DNA of 64,000 nucleotides from assembly GCA_036250195.1 (NCBI GenBank), contig JAVHZZ010000005.1:130907199-130971198 (forward strand), written 5' to 3'. This document shows, one piece after another, positions 34,766 to 48,600 of the stretch (position 1 is the first letter of the stretch; each line of letters starts with the position of its first letter). Position numbers and translations under genes: made by a program. This DNA is from Mixophyes australis. Taxonomy: Eukaryota > Chordata > Amphibia > Anura > Limnodynastidae. The notes under the pieces were generated by a model. That model worked only from the letters and a program-made list of their open reading frames with translations, was not told the DNA's origin and did not search any database.

Positions 34766-36728
34766 AAAAAAGAATTAAGTAAAAGAATTGATGTAAGTCA
34801 TTGTTTCCAAGAGAAAGGGAGACAGGAGTGTAAAAAAGCGTTGTTTTTGGACGCCAATGAAGAAATGACTGTTTTGCGATTTCTCTTGCTCAGAAAGACT
34901 TAGAAAGTTGATAATTGTGGGCAATGTTAGAAATGTCATGAGAAACAAGAATTATGTAAAAGAATTGATGTAAGTCATTGTTTCCAAGAGAAAGGGAGAC
35001 AGGAGTGTAAAAAAGCGTTGTTTTTGGACGGCAATGAAGAAATGACTATGTTTTGCGATTTCTCCTGCTCAGAAAGACTTAGAAAGTTGATAATTGTGGG
35101 CAATGTTAGAAATGTCATGAGAAACAAGAATTATGTAAAAGAATTGATGTAAGTCATTGTTTCCAAGAGAAAGGGAGACCGGAGTGTAAAAAAGCGTTGT
35201 TTTTGGACGGCAATGAAGAAATGACTATGTTTTGCGATTTCTCCTGCTCAGAAAGACTTAGAAAGTTGATAATTGTGGGCAATGTTAGAAATGTCATGAG
35301 AAACAAGAATTATGTAAAAGAATTGATGTAAGTCATTGTTTCCAAGAGAAAGGGAGACAGGAGTGTAAAAAAGCGTTGTTTTTGGACGGCAATGAAGAAA
35401 TGACTATGTTTTGCGATTTCTCCTGCTCAGAAAGACTTAGAAAGTTGATAATTGTGGGCAATGTTAGAAATGTCATGAGAAACAAGAATTATGTAAAAGA
35501 ATTGATGTAAGTCATTGTTTCCAAGAGAAAGGGAGACAGGAGTGTAAAAAAGCGTTGTTTTTGGACGGCAATGAAGAAATGACTATGTTTTGCGATTTCT
35601 CCTGCTCAGAAAGACTTAGAAAGTTGATAATTGTGGGCAATGTTAGAAATGTCATGAGAAACAAGAATTATGTAAAAGAATTGATGTAAGTCATTGTTTC
35701 CAAGAGAAAGGGAGACCGGAGTGTAAAAAAGCGTTGTTTTTGAACGGCAATGAAGAAATGACTGTTTTGCGATTTCTCCTGCTCAGAAAGACTTAGAAAG
35801 TTGATAATTGTGGGCAATGTTAGAAATGTCATGAGAAACAAGAATTATGTAAAAGAATTGATGTAAGTCATTGTTTCCAAGAGAAAGGGAGACAGGAGTG
35901 TAAAAAAGCGTTGTTTTTGGACGGCAATGAAGAAATGACTATGTTTTGCGATTTCTCCTGCTCAGAAAGACTTAGAAAGTTGATAATTGTGGGCAATGTT
36001 AGAAATGTCATGAGAAACAAGAATTATGTAAAAGAATTGATGTAAGTCATTGTTTCCAAGAGAAAGGGAGACCGGAGTGTAAAAAAGCGTTGTTTTTGGA
36101 CGGCAATGAAGAAATGACTATGTTTTGCGATTTCTCCTGCTCAGAAAGACTTAGAAAGTTGATAATTGTGGGCAATGTTAGAAATGTCATGAGAAACAAG
36201 AATTATGTAAAAGAATTGATGTAAGTCATTGTTTCCAAGAGAAAGGGAGACAGGAGTGTAAAAAAGCGTTGTTTTTGGACGGCAATGAAGAAATGACTAT
36301 GTTTTGCGATTTCTCCTGCTCAGAAAGACTTAGAAAGTTGATAATTGTGGGCAATGTTAGAAATGTCATGAGAAACAAGAATTATGTAAAAGAATTGATG
36401 TAAGTCATTGTTTCCAAGAGAAAGGGAGACAGGAGTGTAAAAAAGCGTTGTTTTTGGACGGCAATGAAGAAATGACTATGTTTTGCGATTTCTCCTGCTC
36501 AGAAAGACTTAGAAAGTTGATAATTGTGGGCAATGTTAGAAATGTCATGAGAAACAAGAATTATGTAAAAGAATTGATGTAAGTCATTGTTTCCAAGAGA
36601 AAGGGAGACCGGAGTGTAAAAAAGCGTTGTTTTTGAACGGCAATGAAGAAATGACTGTTTTGCGATTTCTCCTGCTCAGAAAGACTTAGAAAGTTGATAA
36701 TTGTGGGCAATGTAAGAAATGTCATGAG
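34766..36728 (+). repeat. 11-monomer higher-order unit (1,963 bp)
   Basis: The rare variant AAAAAAGAATTAAG starts at 34,766 and again at 36,729, exactly 1,963 bp apart, with similar monomer order between. The same 1,963-bp spacing recurs further right in the AATTG series. The copy at 31,701 is 9 monomers upstream of 34,766 once the hAT insertion is removed. Confidence 0.75.
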
Positions 36729-38699
36729 AAAAAAGAATTAAGTAAAAGAATTGATGTAAGTCATTGTTTCCAAGAGAAAGGGAGACAGGAGTGTAAAAAA
36801 GCGTTGTTTTTGGACGCCAATGAAGAAATGACTGTTTTGCGATTTCTCTTGCTCAGAAAGACTTAGAAAGTTGATAATTGTGGGCAATGTTAGAAATGTC
36901 ATGAGAAACAAGAATTATGTAAAAGAATTGATGTAAGTCATTGTTTCCAAGAGAAAGGGAGACAGGAGTGTAAAAAAGCGTTGTTTTTGGACGGCAATGA
37001 AGAAATGACTATGTTTTGCGATTTCTCCTGCTCAGAAAGACTTAGAAAGTTGATAATTGTGGGCAATGTTAGAAATGTCATGAGAAACAAGAATTATGTA
37101 AAAGAATTGATGTAAGTCATTGTTTCCAAGAGAAAGGGAGACCGGAGTGTAAAAAAGCGTTGTTTTTGGACGGCAATGAAGAAATGACTGTTTTGCGATT
37201 TCTCCTGCTCAGAAAGACTTAGAAAGTTGATAATTGTGGGCAATGTTAGAAATGTCATGAGAAACAAGAATTATGTAAAAGAATTGATGTAAGTCATTGT
37301 TTCCAAGAGAAAGGGAGACAGGAGTGTAAAAAAGCGTTGTTTTTGGACGGCAATGAAGAAATGACTATGTTTTGCGATTTCTCCTGCTCAGAAAAACTTA
37401 GAAAGTTGATAATTGTGGGCAATGTTAGAAATGTCATGAGAAACAAGAATTATGTAAAAGAATTGATGTAAGTCATTGTTTCCAAGAGAAAGGGAGACAG
37501 GAGTGTAAAAAAGCATTGTTTTTGGACGGCAATGAAGAAATGACTATGTTTTGCGTTTTCTCCTGCTCAGAAAGACTTAGAAAGTTGATAATTGTGGGCA
37601 ATGTTAGAAATGTCATGAGAAACAAGAATTATGTAAAAGAATTGATGTAAGTCATTGTTTCCAAGAGAAAGGGAGACAGGAGTGTAAAAAAGCGTTGTTT
37701 TTGGACGGCAATAAAGAAATGACTATGTTTTGCGATTTCTCCTGCTCAGAAAGACATAGAAAGTTGATAATTGTGGGCAATGTTAGAAATGTCATGAGAA
37801 ACAAGAATTATGTAAAAGAATTGATGTAAGTCATTGTTTCCAAGAGAAAGGGAGACCGGAGTGTAAAAAAGCGTTGTTTTTGGACGGCAATGAAGAAATG
37901 ACTGTTTTGCGATTTCTCTTGCTCAGAAAGACTTAGAAAGTTGATAATTGTGGGCAATGTTACAAATGTCATGAGAAACAAGAATTATGTAAAAGAATTG
38001 ATGTAAGTCATTGTTTCCAAGAGAAAGGGAGACAGGAGTGTAAAAAAGCGTTGTTTTTGGACGGCAATGAAGAAATGACTATGTTTTGCGTTTTCTCCTG
38101 CTCAGAAAGACTTAGAAAGTTGATAATTGTGGGCAATGTTAGAAATGTCATGAGAAACAAGAAGTATGTAAAAGAATTTATGTAAGTCATTGTTTCCAAG
38201 AGAAAGGGAGACAGGAGTGGAAAAAAGCGTTGTTTTTGGACGGAAATGAAGAAATGACTATGTTTTGCGATTTCTCCTGCTCAGAAAGACTTAGAAAGTT
38301 GATAATTGTGGGCAATGTTAGAAATGTCATGAGAAACAAGAATTATGTAAAAGAATTGATGTAAGTCATTGTTTCCAAGAGAAAGGGAGACCGGAGTGTA
38401 AAAAAGCGTTGTTTTTGGATGGCAATGAAGAAATGACTGTTTTGCGATTTCTCTTGCTCAGAAAGACTTAGAAAGTTGATAATTGTGGGCAATGTTAGAA
38501 ATGTCATGAGAAACAAGAATTATGTAAAAGAATTGATATAAGTCATTGTTTCCAAGAGAAAGGGAGACAGGAGTGTAAAAAAGCGTTGTTTTTGGACGGC
38601 AATGAAGAAATGACTATGTTTTGCGATTTCTCCTGCTCAGAAAGACTTAGAAAGTTGATAATTGTGGGCAATGTTAGAAATGTCATGAGAAACAAGAAT

Positions 38700-41600
38700 T
38701 ATGTAAAAGAATTGATGTAAGTCATTGTTTCCAAGAGAAAGGGAGACAGGAGTGTAAAAAAGCGTTGTTTTTGGACGGCAATGAAGAAATTACTATGTTT
38801 TGCGATTTCTCCTGCTCAGAAAGACTTAGAAAGTTGATAATTGTGGGCAATGTTAGAAATGTCATGAGAAACAAGAATTATGTAAAAGAATTGATGTAAG
38901 TCATTGTTTCCAAGAGAAAGGGAGACAGGAGTGTAAAAAAGCGTTGTTTTTGGACGCCAATGAAGAAATGACTGTTTTGCGATTTCTCTTGCTCAGAAAG
39001 ACTTAGAAAGTTGATAATTGTGGGCAATGTTAGAAATGTCATGAGAAACAAGAATTATGTAAAAGAATTGATGTAAGTCATTGTTTCCAAGAGAAAGGGA
39101 GACAGGAGTGTAAAAAAGCGTTGTTTTTGGACGCCAATGAAGAAATGACTGTTTTGCGATTTCTCTTGCTCAGAAAGACTTAGAAAGTTGATAATTGTGG
39201 GCGATGTTAGAAATGTCATGAGAAACAAGAATTATGTAAAAGAATTGATGTAAGTCATTGTTTCCAAGAGAAAGGGAGACAGGAGTGTAAAAAAGCGTTG
39301 TTTTTGGATGGCAATAAAGAAATTACTATGTTTTGCGATTTCTCCTGCTCAGAAAGACATAGAAAGTTGATAATTGTGGGCAATGTTAGAAATGTCATGA
39401 GAAACAAGAATTATGTAAAAGAATTGATGTAAGTCATTGTTTCCAAGAGAAAGGGAGACCGGAGTGTAAAAAAGCGTTGTTTTTGGACGGCAATGAAGAA
39501 ATGACTGTTTTGCGATTTCTCTTGCTCAGAAAGACTTAGAAAGTTGATAATTGTGGGCAATGTTTGAAATGTAATGAGAAATAAGAATTATGTAAAAGAA
39601 TTGATGTAAGTCATTGTTTCCAAGAGAAAGGGAGACAGGAGTGTAAAAAAGCGTTGTTTTTGGACGGCAATGAAGAAATGACTATGTTTTGCGATTTCTC
39701 CTGCTCAGAAAGACTTAGAAAGTTGATAATTGTGGGCAATGTAAGAAATGTCATGAGAAACAAGAATTATGTAAAAGAATTGATGTAAGTCATTGTTTCC
39801 AATTGAAAGGGAGACCGGAGTGTAAAAAAGCATTGTTTTTGGACGGCAATGAAGAAATGACTATGTTTTGCGTTTTCTCCTGCTCAGAAAGACTTAGAAA
39901 GTTGATAATTGTGGGCAATGTTAGAAATGTCATGAGAAACAAGAATTATGTAAAAGAATTGATGTAAGTCATTGTTTCCAAGAGAAAGGGAGACAGGAGT
40001 GTAAAAAAGCGTTGTTTTTGGACGGCAATAAAGAAATGACTATGTTTTGCGATTTCTCCTGCTCAGAAAGACATAGAAAGTTGATAATTGTGGGCAATGT
40101 TAGAAATGTCATGAGAAACAAGAATTATGTAAAAGAATTGATGTAAGTCATTGTTTCCAAGAGAAAGGGAGACCGGAGTGTAAAAAAGCGTTGTTTTTGG
40201 ACGGCAATGGAGAAATGACTATGTTTTGCGATTTCTCCTGCTCAGAAAGACTTAGAAAGTTGATAATTGTGGGCAATGTTAGAAATGTCATGAGAAACAA
40301 GAATTATGTAAAAGAATTGATGTAAGTCATTGTTTCCAAGAGAAAGGGAGACCGGAGTGTAAAAAAGCGTTGTTTTTGGACGGCAATGAAGAAATGACTG
40401 TTTTGCGATTTCTCTTGCTCAGAAAGACTTAGAAAGTTGATAATTGTGGGCAATGTTACAAATGTCATGAGAAACAAGAATTATGTAAAAGAATTGATGT
40501 AAGTCATTGTTTCCAAGAGAAAGGGAGACAGGAGTGTAAAAAAGCGTTGTTTTTGGACGGCAATGAAGAAATGACTATGTTTTGCGTTTTCTCCTGCTCA
40601 GAAAGACTTAGAAAGTTGATAATTGTGGGCAATGTTAGAAATGTCATGAGAAACAAGAAGTATGTAAAAGAATTTATGTAAGTCATTGTTTCCAAGAGAA
40701 AGGGAGACAGGAGTGGAAAAAAGCGTTGTTTTTGGACGGAAATGAAGAAATGACTATGTTTTGCGATTTCTCCTGCTCAGAAAGACTTAGAAAGTTGATA
40801 ATTGTGGGCAATGTTAGAAATGTCATGAGAAACAAGAATTATGTAAAAGAATTGATGTAAGTCATTGTTTCCAAGAGAAAGGGAGACCGGAGTGTAAAAA
40901 AGCGTTGTTTTTGGATGGCAATGAAGAAATGACTGTTTTGCGATTTCTCTTGCTCAGAAAGACTTAGAAAGTTGATAATTGTGGGCAATGTTAGAAATGT
41001 CATGAGAAACAAGAATTATGTAAAAGAATTGATGTAAGTCATTGTTTCCAAGAGAAAGGGAGACAGGAGTGTAAAAAAGCGTTGTTTTTGGACGCCAATG
41101 AAGAAATGACTGTTTTGCGATTTCTCTTGCTCAGAAAGACTTAGAAAGTTGATAATTGTGGGCGATGTTAGAAATGTCATGAGAAACAAGAATTATGTAA
41201 AAGAATTGATGTAAGTCATTGTTTCCAAGAGAAAGGGAGACAGGAGTGTAAAAAAGCGTTGTTTTTGGACGGCAATAAAGAAATTACTATGTTTTGCGAT
41301 TTCTCCTGCTCAGAAAGACATAGAAAGTTGATAATTGTGGGCAATGTTAGAAATGTCATGAGAAACAAGAATTATGTAAAAGAATTGATGTAAGTCATTG
41401 TTTCCAAGAGAAAGGGAGACCGGAGTGTAAAAAAGCGTTGTTTTTGGACGGCAATGAAGAAATGACTATGTTTTGCGATTTCTCTTGCTCAGAAAGACTT
41501 AGAAAGTTGATAATTGTGGGCAATGTTAGAAATGTAATGAGAAACAAGAATTATGTAAAAGAATTGATGTAAGTCATTGTTTCCAAGAGAAAGGGAGACA

Positions 41601-44600
41601 GGAGTGTAAAAAAGCGTTGTTTTTGGACGGCAATGAAGAAATGACTATGTTTTGCGATTTCTCCTGCTCAGAAAGACTTAGAAAGTTGATAATTGTGGGC
41701 AATGTAAGAAATGTCATGAGAAACAAGAATTATGTAAAAGAATTGATGTAAGTCATTGTTTCCAATTGAAAGGGAGACCGGAGTGTAAAAAAGCGTTGTT
41801 TTTGAACGCCAATGAAGAAATGACTATGTTTTGCGATTTCTCTTGCTCAGAAAGACTTAGAAAGTTGATAATTGTGGGCAATGTTAGAAATGTCATGAGA
41901 AACAAGAATTATGTAAAAGAATTGATGTAAGTCATTGTTTCCAAGAGAAAGGGAGACAGGAGTGTAAAAAAGCGTTGTTTTTGAACGGCAATGAAGAAAT
42001 GACTATGTTTTGCGATTTCTCTTGCTCAGAAAGACTTAGAAAGTTGATAATTGTGGGCAATGTTAGAAATGTCATGAGAAACAAGAATTATGTAAAAGAA
42101 TTGATGTAAGTCATTGTTTTCAAGAGAAAGGGAGACAGGAGTGTAAAAAAGCGTTGTTTTTGGACGCCAATGAAGAAATGACTGTTTTGCGATTTCTCTT
42201 GCTCAGAAAGACTTAGAAAGTTGATAATTGTGGGCAATGTTAGAAATGTCATGAGAAACAAGAATTATGTAAAAGAATTGATGTAAGTCATTGTTTCCAA
42301 GAGAAAGGGAGACAGGAGTGTAAAAAAGCGTTGTTTTTGGACGGCAATGAAGAAATTACTATGTTTTGCGATTTCTCCTGCTCAGAAAGACTTAGAAAAA
42401 TGATAATTGTGGGCAATGTTAGAAATGTCATGAGAAACAAGAATTATGTAAAAGAATTGATGTAAGTCATTGTTTCCAAGAGAAAGGGAGACAGGAGTGT
42501 AAAAAAGCGTTGTTTTTGGACGGCAATGAAGAAATGACTATGTTTTGCGATTTCTCCTGCTCAGAAAGACTTAGAAAGTTGATAATTGTGGGCAATGTAA
42601 GAAATGTCATGAGAAACAAGAATTATGTAAAAGAATTGATGTAAGTCATTGTTTCCAAGAGAAAGGGAGACAGGAGTGTAAAAAAGCGTTGTTTTTGGAC
42701 GGCAATGAAGAAATGACTATGTTTTGCGATTTCTCCTGCTCAGAAAGACTTAGAAAGTTGATAATTGTGGGCAATGTAAGAAATGTCATGAGAAACAAGA
42801 ATTATGTAAAAGAATTGATGTAAGTCATTGTTTCCAAGAGAAAGGGAGACAGGAGTGTAAAAAAGCGTTGTTTTTGGACGCCAATGAAGAAATGACTGTT
42901 TTGCGATTTCTCTTGCTCAGAAAGACTTAGAAAGTTGATAATTGTGGGCAATGTTAGAAATGTCATGAGAAACAAGAATTATGTAAAAGAATTGATGTAA
43001 GTCATTGTTTCCAAGAGAAAGGGAGACAGGAGTGTAAAAAAGCGTTGTTTTTGGACGCCAATGAAGAAATGACTGTTTTGCGATTTCTCTTGCTCAGAAA
43101 GACTTAGAAAGTTGATAATTGTGGGCGATGTTAGAAATGTCATGAGAAACAAGAATTATGTAAAAGAATTGATGTAAGTCATTGTTTCCAAGAGAAAGGG
43201 AGACAGGAGTGTAAAAAAGCGTTGTTTTTGGACGGCAATAAAGAAATTACTATGTTTTGCGATTTCTCCTGCTCAGAAAGACATAGAAAGTTGATAATTG
43301 TGGGCAATGTTAGAAATGTCATGAGAAACAAGAATTATGTAAAAGAATTGATGTAAGTCATTGTTTCCAAGAGAAAGGGAGACCGGAGTGTAAAAAAGCG
43401 TTGTTTTTGGACGGCAATGAAGAAATGACTGTTTTGCGATTTCTCTTGCTCAGAAAGACTTAGAAAGTTGATAATTGTGGGCAATGTTAGAAATGTAATG
43501 AGAAACAAGAATTATGTAAAAGAATTGATGTAAGTCATTGTTTCCAAGAGAAAGGGAGACAGGAGTGTAAAAAAGCGTTGTTTTTGGACGGCAATGAAGA
43601 AATGACTATGTTTTGCGATTTCTCCTGCTCAGAAAGACTTAGAAAGTTGATAATTGTGGGCAATGTAAGAAATGTCATGAGAAACAAGAATTATGTAAAA
43701 GAATTGATGTAAGTCATTGTTTCCAATTGAAAGGGAGACCGGAGTGTAAAAAAGCGTTGTTTTTGAACGCCAATGAAGAAATGACTATGTTTTGCGATTT
43801 CTCTTGCTCAGAAAGACTTAGAAAGTTGATAATTGTGGGCAATGTTAGAAATGTCATGAGAAACAAGAATTATGTAAAAGAATTGATGTAAGTCATTGTT
43901 TCCAAGAGAAAGGGAGACAGGAGTGTAAAAAAGCGTTGTTTTTGAACGGCAATGAAGAAATGACTATGTTTTGCGATTTCTCTTGCTCAGAAAGACTTAG
44001 AAAGTTGATAATTGTGGGCAATGTTAGAAATGTCATGAGAAACAAGAATTATGTAAAAGAATTGATGTAAGTCATTGTTTTCAAGAGAAAGGGAGACAGG
44101 AGTGTAAAAAAGCGTTGTTTTTGGACGCCAATGAAGAAATGACTCTTTTGCGATTTCTCTTGCTCAGAAAGACTTAGAAAGTTGATAATTGTGGGCAATG
44201 TTAGAAATGTCATGAGAAACAAGAATTATGTAAAAGAATTGATGTAAGTCATTGTTTCCAAGAGAAAGGGAGACAGGAGTGTAAAAAAGCGTTGTTTTTG
44301 GACGGCAATGAAGAAATTACTATGTTTTGCGATTTCTCCTGCTCAGAAAGACTTAGAAAAATGATAATTGTGGGCAATGTTAGAAATGTCGTGAGAAACA
44401 AGAATTATGTAAAAGAATTGATGTAAGTCATTGTTTCCAAGAGAAAGGGAGACAGGAGTGTAAAAAAGCGTTGTTTTTGGACGGCAATGAAGAAATGACT
44501 ATGTTTTGCGATTTCTCCTGCTCAGAAAGACTTAGAAAGTTGATAATTGTGGGCAATGTAAGAAATGTCATGAGAAACAAGAATTATGTAAAAGAATTGA

Positions 44601-45655
44601 TGTAAGTCATTGTTTCCAAGAGAAAGGGAGACAGGAGTGTAAAAAAGCGTTGTTTTTGGACGGCAATGAAGAAATGACTATGTTTTGCGATTTCTCCTGC
44701 TCAGAAAGACTTAGAAAGTTGATAATTGTGGGCAATGTAAGAAATGTCATGAGAAACAAGAATTATGTAAAAGAATTGATGTAAGTCATTGTTTCCAAGA
44801 GAAAGGGAGACAGGAGTGTAAAAAAGCGTTGTTTTTGGACGCCAATGAAGAAATGACTGTTTTGCGATTTCTCTTGCTCAGAAAGACTTAGAAAGTTGAT
44901 AATTGTGGGCAATGTTAGAAATGTCATGAGAAACAAGAATTATGTAAAAGAATTGATGTAAGTCATTGTTTCCAAGAGAAAGGGAGACAGGAGTGTAAAA
45001 AAGCGTTGTTTTTGGACGGCAATAAAGAAATTACTATGTTTTGCGATTTCTCCTGCTCAGAAAGACATAGAAAGTTGATAATTGTGGGCAATGTTAGAAA
45101 TGTCATGAGAAACAAGAATTATGTAAAAGAATTGATGTAAGTCATTGTTTCCAAGAGAAAGGGAGACCGGAGTGTAAAAAAGCGTTGCTTTTGGACGGCA
45201 ATGAAGAAATGACTGTTTTGCGATTTCTCTTGCTCAGAAAGACTTAGAAAGTTGATAATTGTGGGCAATGTTAGAAATGTAATGAGAAACAAGAATTATG
45301 TAAAAGAATTGATGTAAGTCATTGTTTCCAAGAGAAAGGGAGACAGGAGTGTAAAAAAGCGTTGTTTTTGGACGGCAATGAAGAAATGACTATGTTTTGC
45401 GATTTCTCCTGCTCAGAAAGACTTAGAAAGTTGATAATTGTGGGCAATGTAAGAAATGTCATGAGAAACAAGAATTATGTAAAAGAATTGATGTAAGTCA
45501 TTGTTTCCAATTGAAAGGGAGACCGGAGTGTAAAAAAGCGTTGTTTTTGAACGCCAATGAAGAAATGACTATGTTTTGCGATTTCTCTTGCTCAGAAAGA
45601 CTTAGAAAGTTGATAATTGTGGGCAATGTTAGAAATGTCATGAGAAACAAGAATT
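38700..45655 (+). repeat. Tandem duplication of 6,955 bp, unit A (39 monomers)
   Basis: Unit A matches the following 6,955 bp including singletons: GGGCGAT at 39,199/46,154, TGTTTGAAATGTAATG at 39,561/46,516, a T-to-C change at 45,188/52,143, and GTCGTGAG with its G at 44,391/51,346. The junction lies in the identical stretch 38,634-38,774 and cannot be placed more exactly. Within it, the variant TTCCAATTG (AATTG at 39,801, 41,764, 43,725, 45,509) marks sub-units of 11, 11 and 10 monomers. Confidence 0.9.
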
Positions 45656-48600
45656 ATGTAAAAGAATTGATGTAAGTCATTGTTTCCAAGAGAAAGGGAG
45701 ACAGGAGTGTAAAAAAGCGTTGTTTTTGGACGGCAATGAAGAAATTACTATGTTTTGCGATTTCTCCTGCTCAGAAAGACTTAGAAAGTTGATAATTGTG
45801 GGCAATGTTAGAAATGTCATGAGAAACAAGAATTATGTAAAAGAATTGATGTAAGTCATTGTTTCCAAGAGAAAGGGAGACAGGAGTGTAAAAAAGCGTT
45901 GTTTTTGGACGCCAATGAAGAAATGACTGTTTTGCGATTTCTCTTGCTCAGAAAGACTTAGAAAGTTGATAATTGTGGGCAATGTTAGAAATGTCATGAG
46001 AAACAAGAATTATGTAAAAGAATTGATGTAAGTCATTGTTTCCAAGAGAAAGGGAGACAGGAGTGTAAAAAAGCGTTGTTTTTGGACGCCAATGAAGAAA
46101 TGACTGTTTTGCGATTTCTCTTGCTCAGAAAGACTTAGAAAGTTGATAATTGTGGGCGATGTTAGAAATGTCATGAGAAACAAGAATTATGTAAAAGAAT
46201 TGATGTAAGTCATTGTTTCCAAGAGAAAGGGAGACAGGAGTGTAAAAAAGCGTTGTTTTTGGATGGCAATAAAGAAATTACTATGTTTTGCGATTTCTCC
46301 TGCTCAGAAAGACATAGAAAGTTGATAATTGTGGGCAATGTTAGAAATGTCATGAGAAACAAGAATTATGTAAAAGAATTGATGTAAGTCATTGTTTCCA
46401 AGAGAAAGGGAGACCGGAGTGTAAAAAAGCGTTGTTTTTGGACGGCAATGAAGAAATGACTGTTTTGCGATTTCTCTTGCTCAGAAAGACTTAGAAAGTT
46501 GATAATTGTGGGCAATGTTTGAAATGTAATGAGAAATAAGAATTATGTAAAAGAATTGATGTAAGTCATTGTTTCCAAGAGAAAGGGAGACAGGAGTGTA
46601 AAAAAGCGTTGTTTTTGGACGGCAATGAAGAAATGACTATGTTTTGCGATTTCTCCTGCTCAGAAAGACTTAGAAAGTTGATAATTGTGGGCAATGTAAG
46701 AAATGTCATGAGAAACAAGAATTATGTAAAAGAATTGATGTAAGTCATTGTTTCCAATTGAAAGGGAGACCGGAGTGTAAAAAAGCATTGTTTTTGGACG
46801 GCAATGAAGAAATGACTATGTTTTGCGTTTTCTCCTGCTCAGAAAGACTTAGAAAGTTGATAATTGTGGGCAATGTTAGAAATGTCATGAGAAACAAGAA
46901 TTATGTAAAAGAATTGATGTAAGTCATTGTTTCCAAGAGAAAGGGAGACAGGAGTGTAAAAAAGCGTTGTTTTTGGACGGCAATAAAGAAATGACTATGT
47001 TTTGCGATTTCTCCTGCTCAGAAAGACATAGAAAGTTGATAATTGTGGGCAATGTTAGAAATGTCATGAGAAACAAGAATTATGTAAAAGAATTGATGTA
47101 AGTCATTGTTTCCAAGAGAAAGGGAGACCGGAGTGTAAAAAAGCGTTGTTTTTGGACGGCAATGGAGAAATGACTATGTTTTGCGATTTCTCCTGCTCAG
47201 AAAGACTTAGAAAGTTGATAATTGTGGGCAATGTTAGAAATGTCATGAGAAACAAGAATTATGTAAAAGAATTGATGTAAGTCATTGTTTCCAAGAGAAA
47301 GGGAGACCGGAGTGTAAAAAAGCGTTGTTTTTGGACGGCAATGAAGAAATGACTGTTTTGCGATTTCTCTTGCTCAGAAAGACTTAGAAAGTTGATAATT
47401 GTGGGCAATGTTACAAATGTCATGAGAAACAAGAATTATGTAAAAGAATTGATGTAAGTCATTGTTTCCAAGAGAAAGGGAGACAGGAGTGTAAAAAAGC
47501 GTTGTTTTTGGACGGCAATGAAGAAATGACTATGTTTTGCGTTTTCTCCTGCTCAGAAAGACTTAGAAAGTTGATAATTGTGGGCAATGTTAGAAATGTC
47601 ATGAGAAACAAGAAGTATGTAAAAGAATTTATGTAAGTCATTGTTTCCAAGAGAAAGGGAGACAGGAGTGGAAAAAAGCGTTGTTTTTGGACGGAAATGA
47701 AGAAATGACTATGTTTTGCGATTTCTCCTGCTCAGAAAGACTTAGAAAGTTGATAATTGTGGGCAATGTTAGAAATGTCATGAGAAACAAGAATTATGTA
47801 AAAGAATTGATGTAAGTCATTGTTTCCAAGAGAAAGGGAGACCGGAGTGTAAAAAAGCGTTGTTTTTGGATGGCAATGAAGAAATGACTGTTTTGCGATT
47901 TCTCTTGCTCAGAAAGACTTAGAAAGTTGATAATTGTGGGCAATGTTAGAAATGTCATGAGAAACAAGAATTATGTAAAAGAATTGATGTAAGTCATTGT
48001 TTCCAAGAGAAAGGGAGACAGGAGTGTAAAAAAGCGTTGTTTTTGGACGCCAATGAAGAAATGACTGTTTTGCGATTTCTCTTGCTCAGAAAGACTTAGA
48101 AAGTTGATAATTGTGGGCGATGTTAGAAATGTCATGAGAAACAAGAATTATGTAAAAGAATTGATGTAAGTCATTGTTTCCAAGAGAAAGGGAGACAGGA
48201 GTGTAAAAAAGCGTTGTTTTTGGACGGCAATAAAGAAATTACTATGTTTTGCGATTTCTCCTGCTCAGAAAGACATAGAAAGTTGATAATTGTGGGCAAT
48301 GTTAGAAATGTCATGAGAAACAAGAATTATGTAAAAGAATTGATGTAAGTCATTGTTTCCAAGAGAAAGGGAGACCGGAGTGTAAAAAAGCGTTGTTTTT
48401 GGACGGCAATGAAGAAATGACTATGTTTTGCGATTTCTCTTGCTCAGAAAGACTTAGAAAGTTGATAATTGTGGGCAATGTTAGAAATGTAATGAGAAAC
48501 AAGAATTATGTAAAAGAATTGATGTAAGTCATTGTTTCCAAGAGAAAGGGAGACAGGAGTGTAAAAAAGCGTTGTTTTTGGACGGCAATGAAGAAATGAC

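Noticed and set aside
38008..38199. 63-codon minus-strand frames (also 40,504 and 47,459) and 78-codon frames (59,321, 60,923, 63,066)
   Set aside because: Antisense readings of satellite monomers with local stop-removing variants; their spacing simply follows the higher-order repeats.
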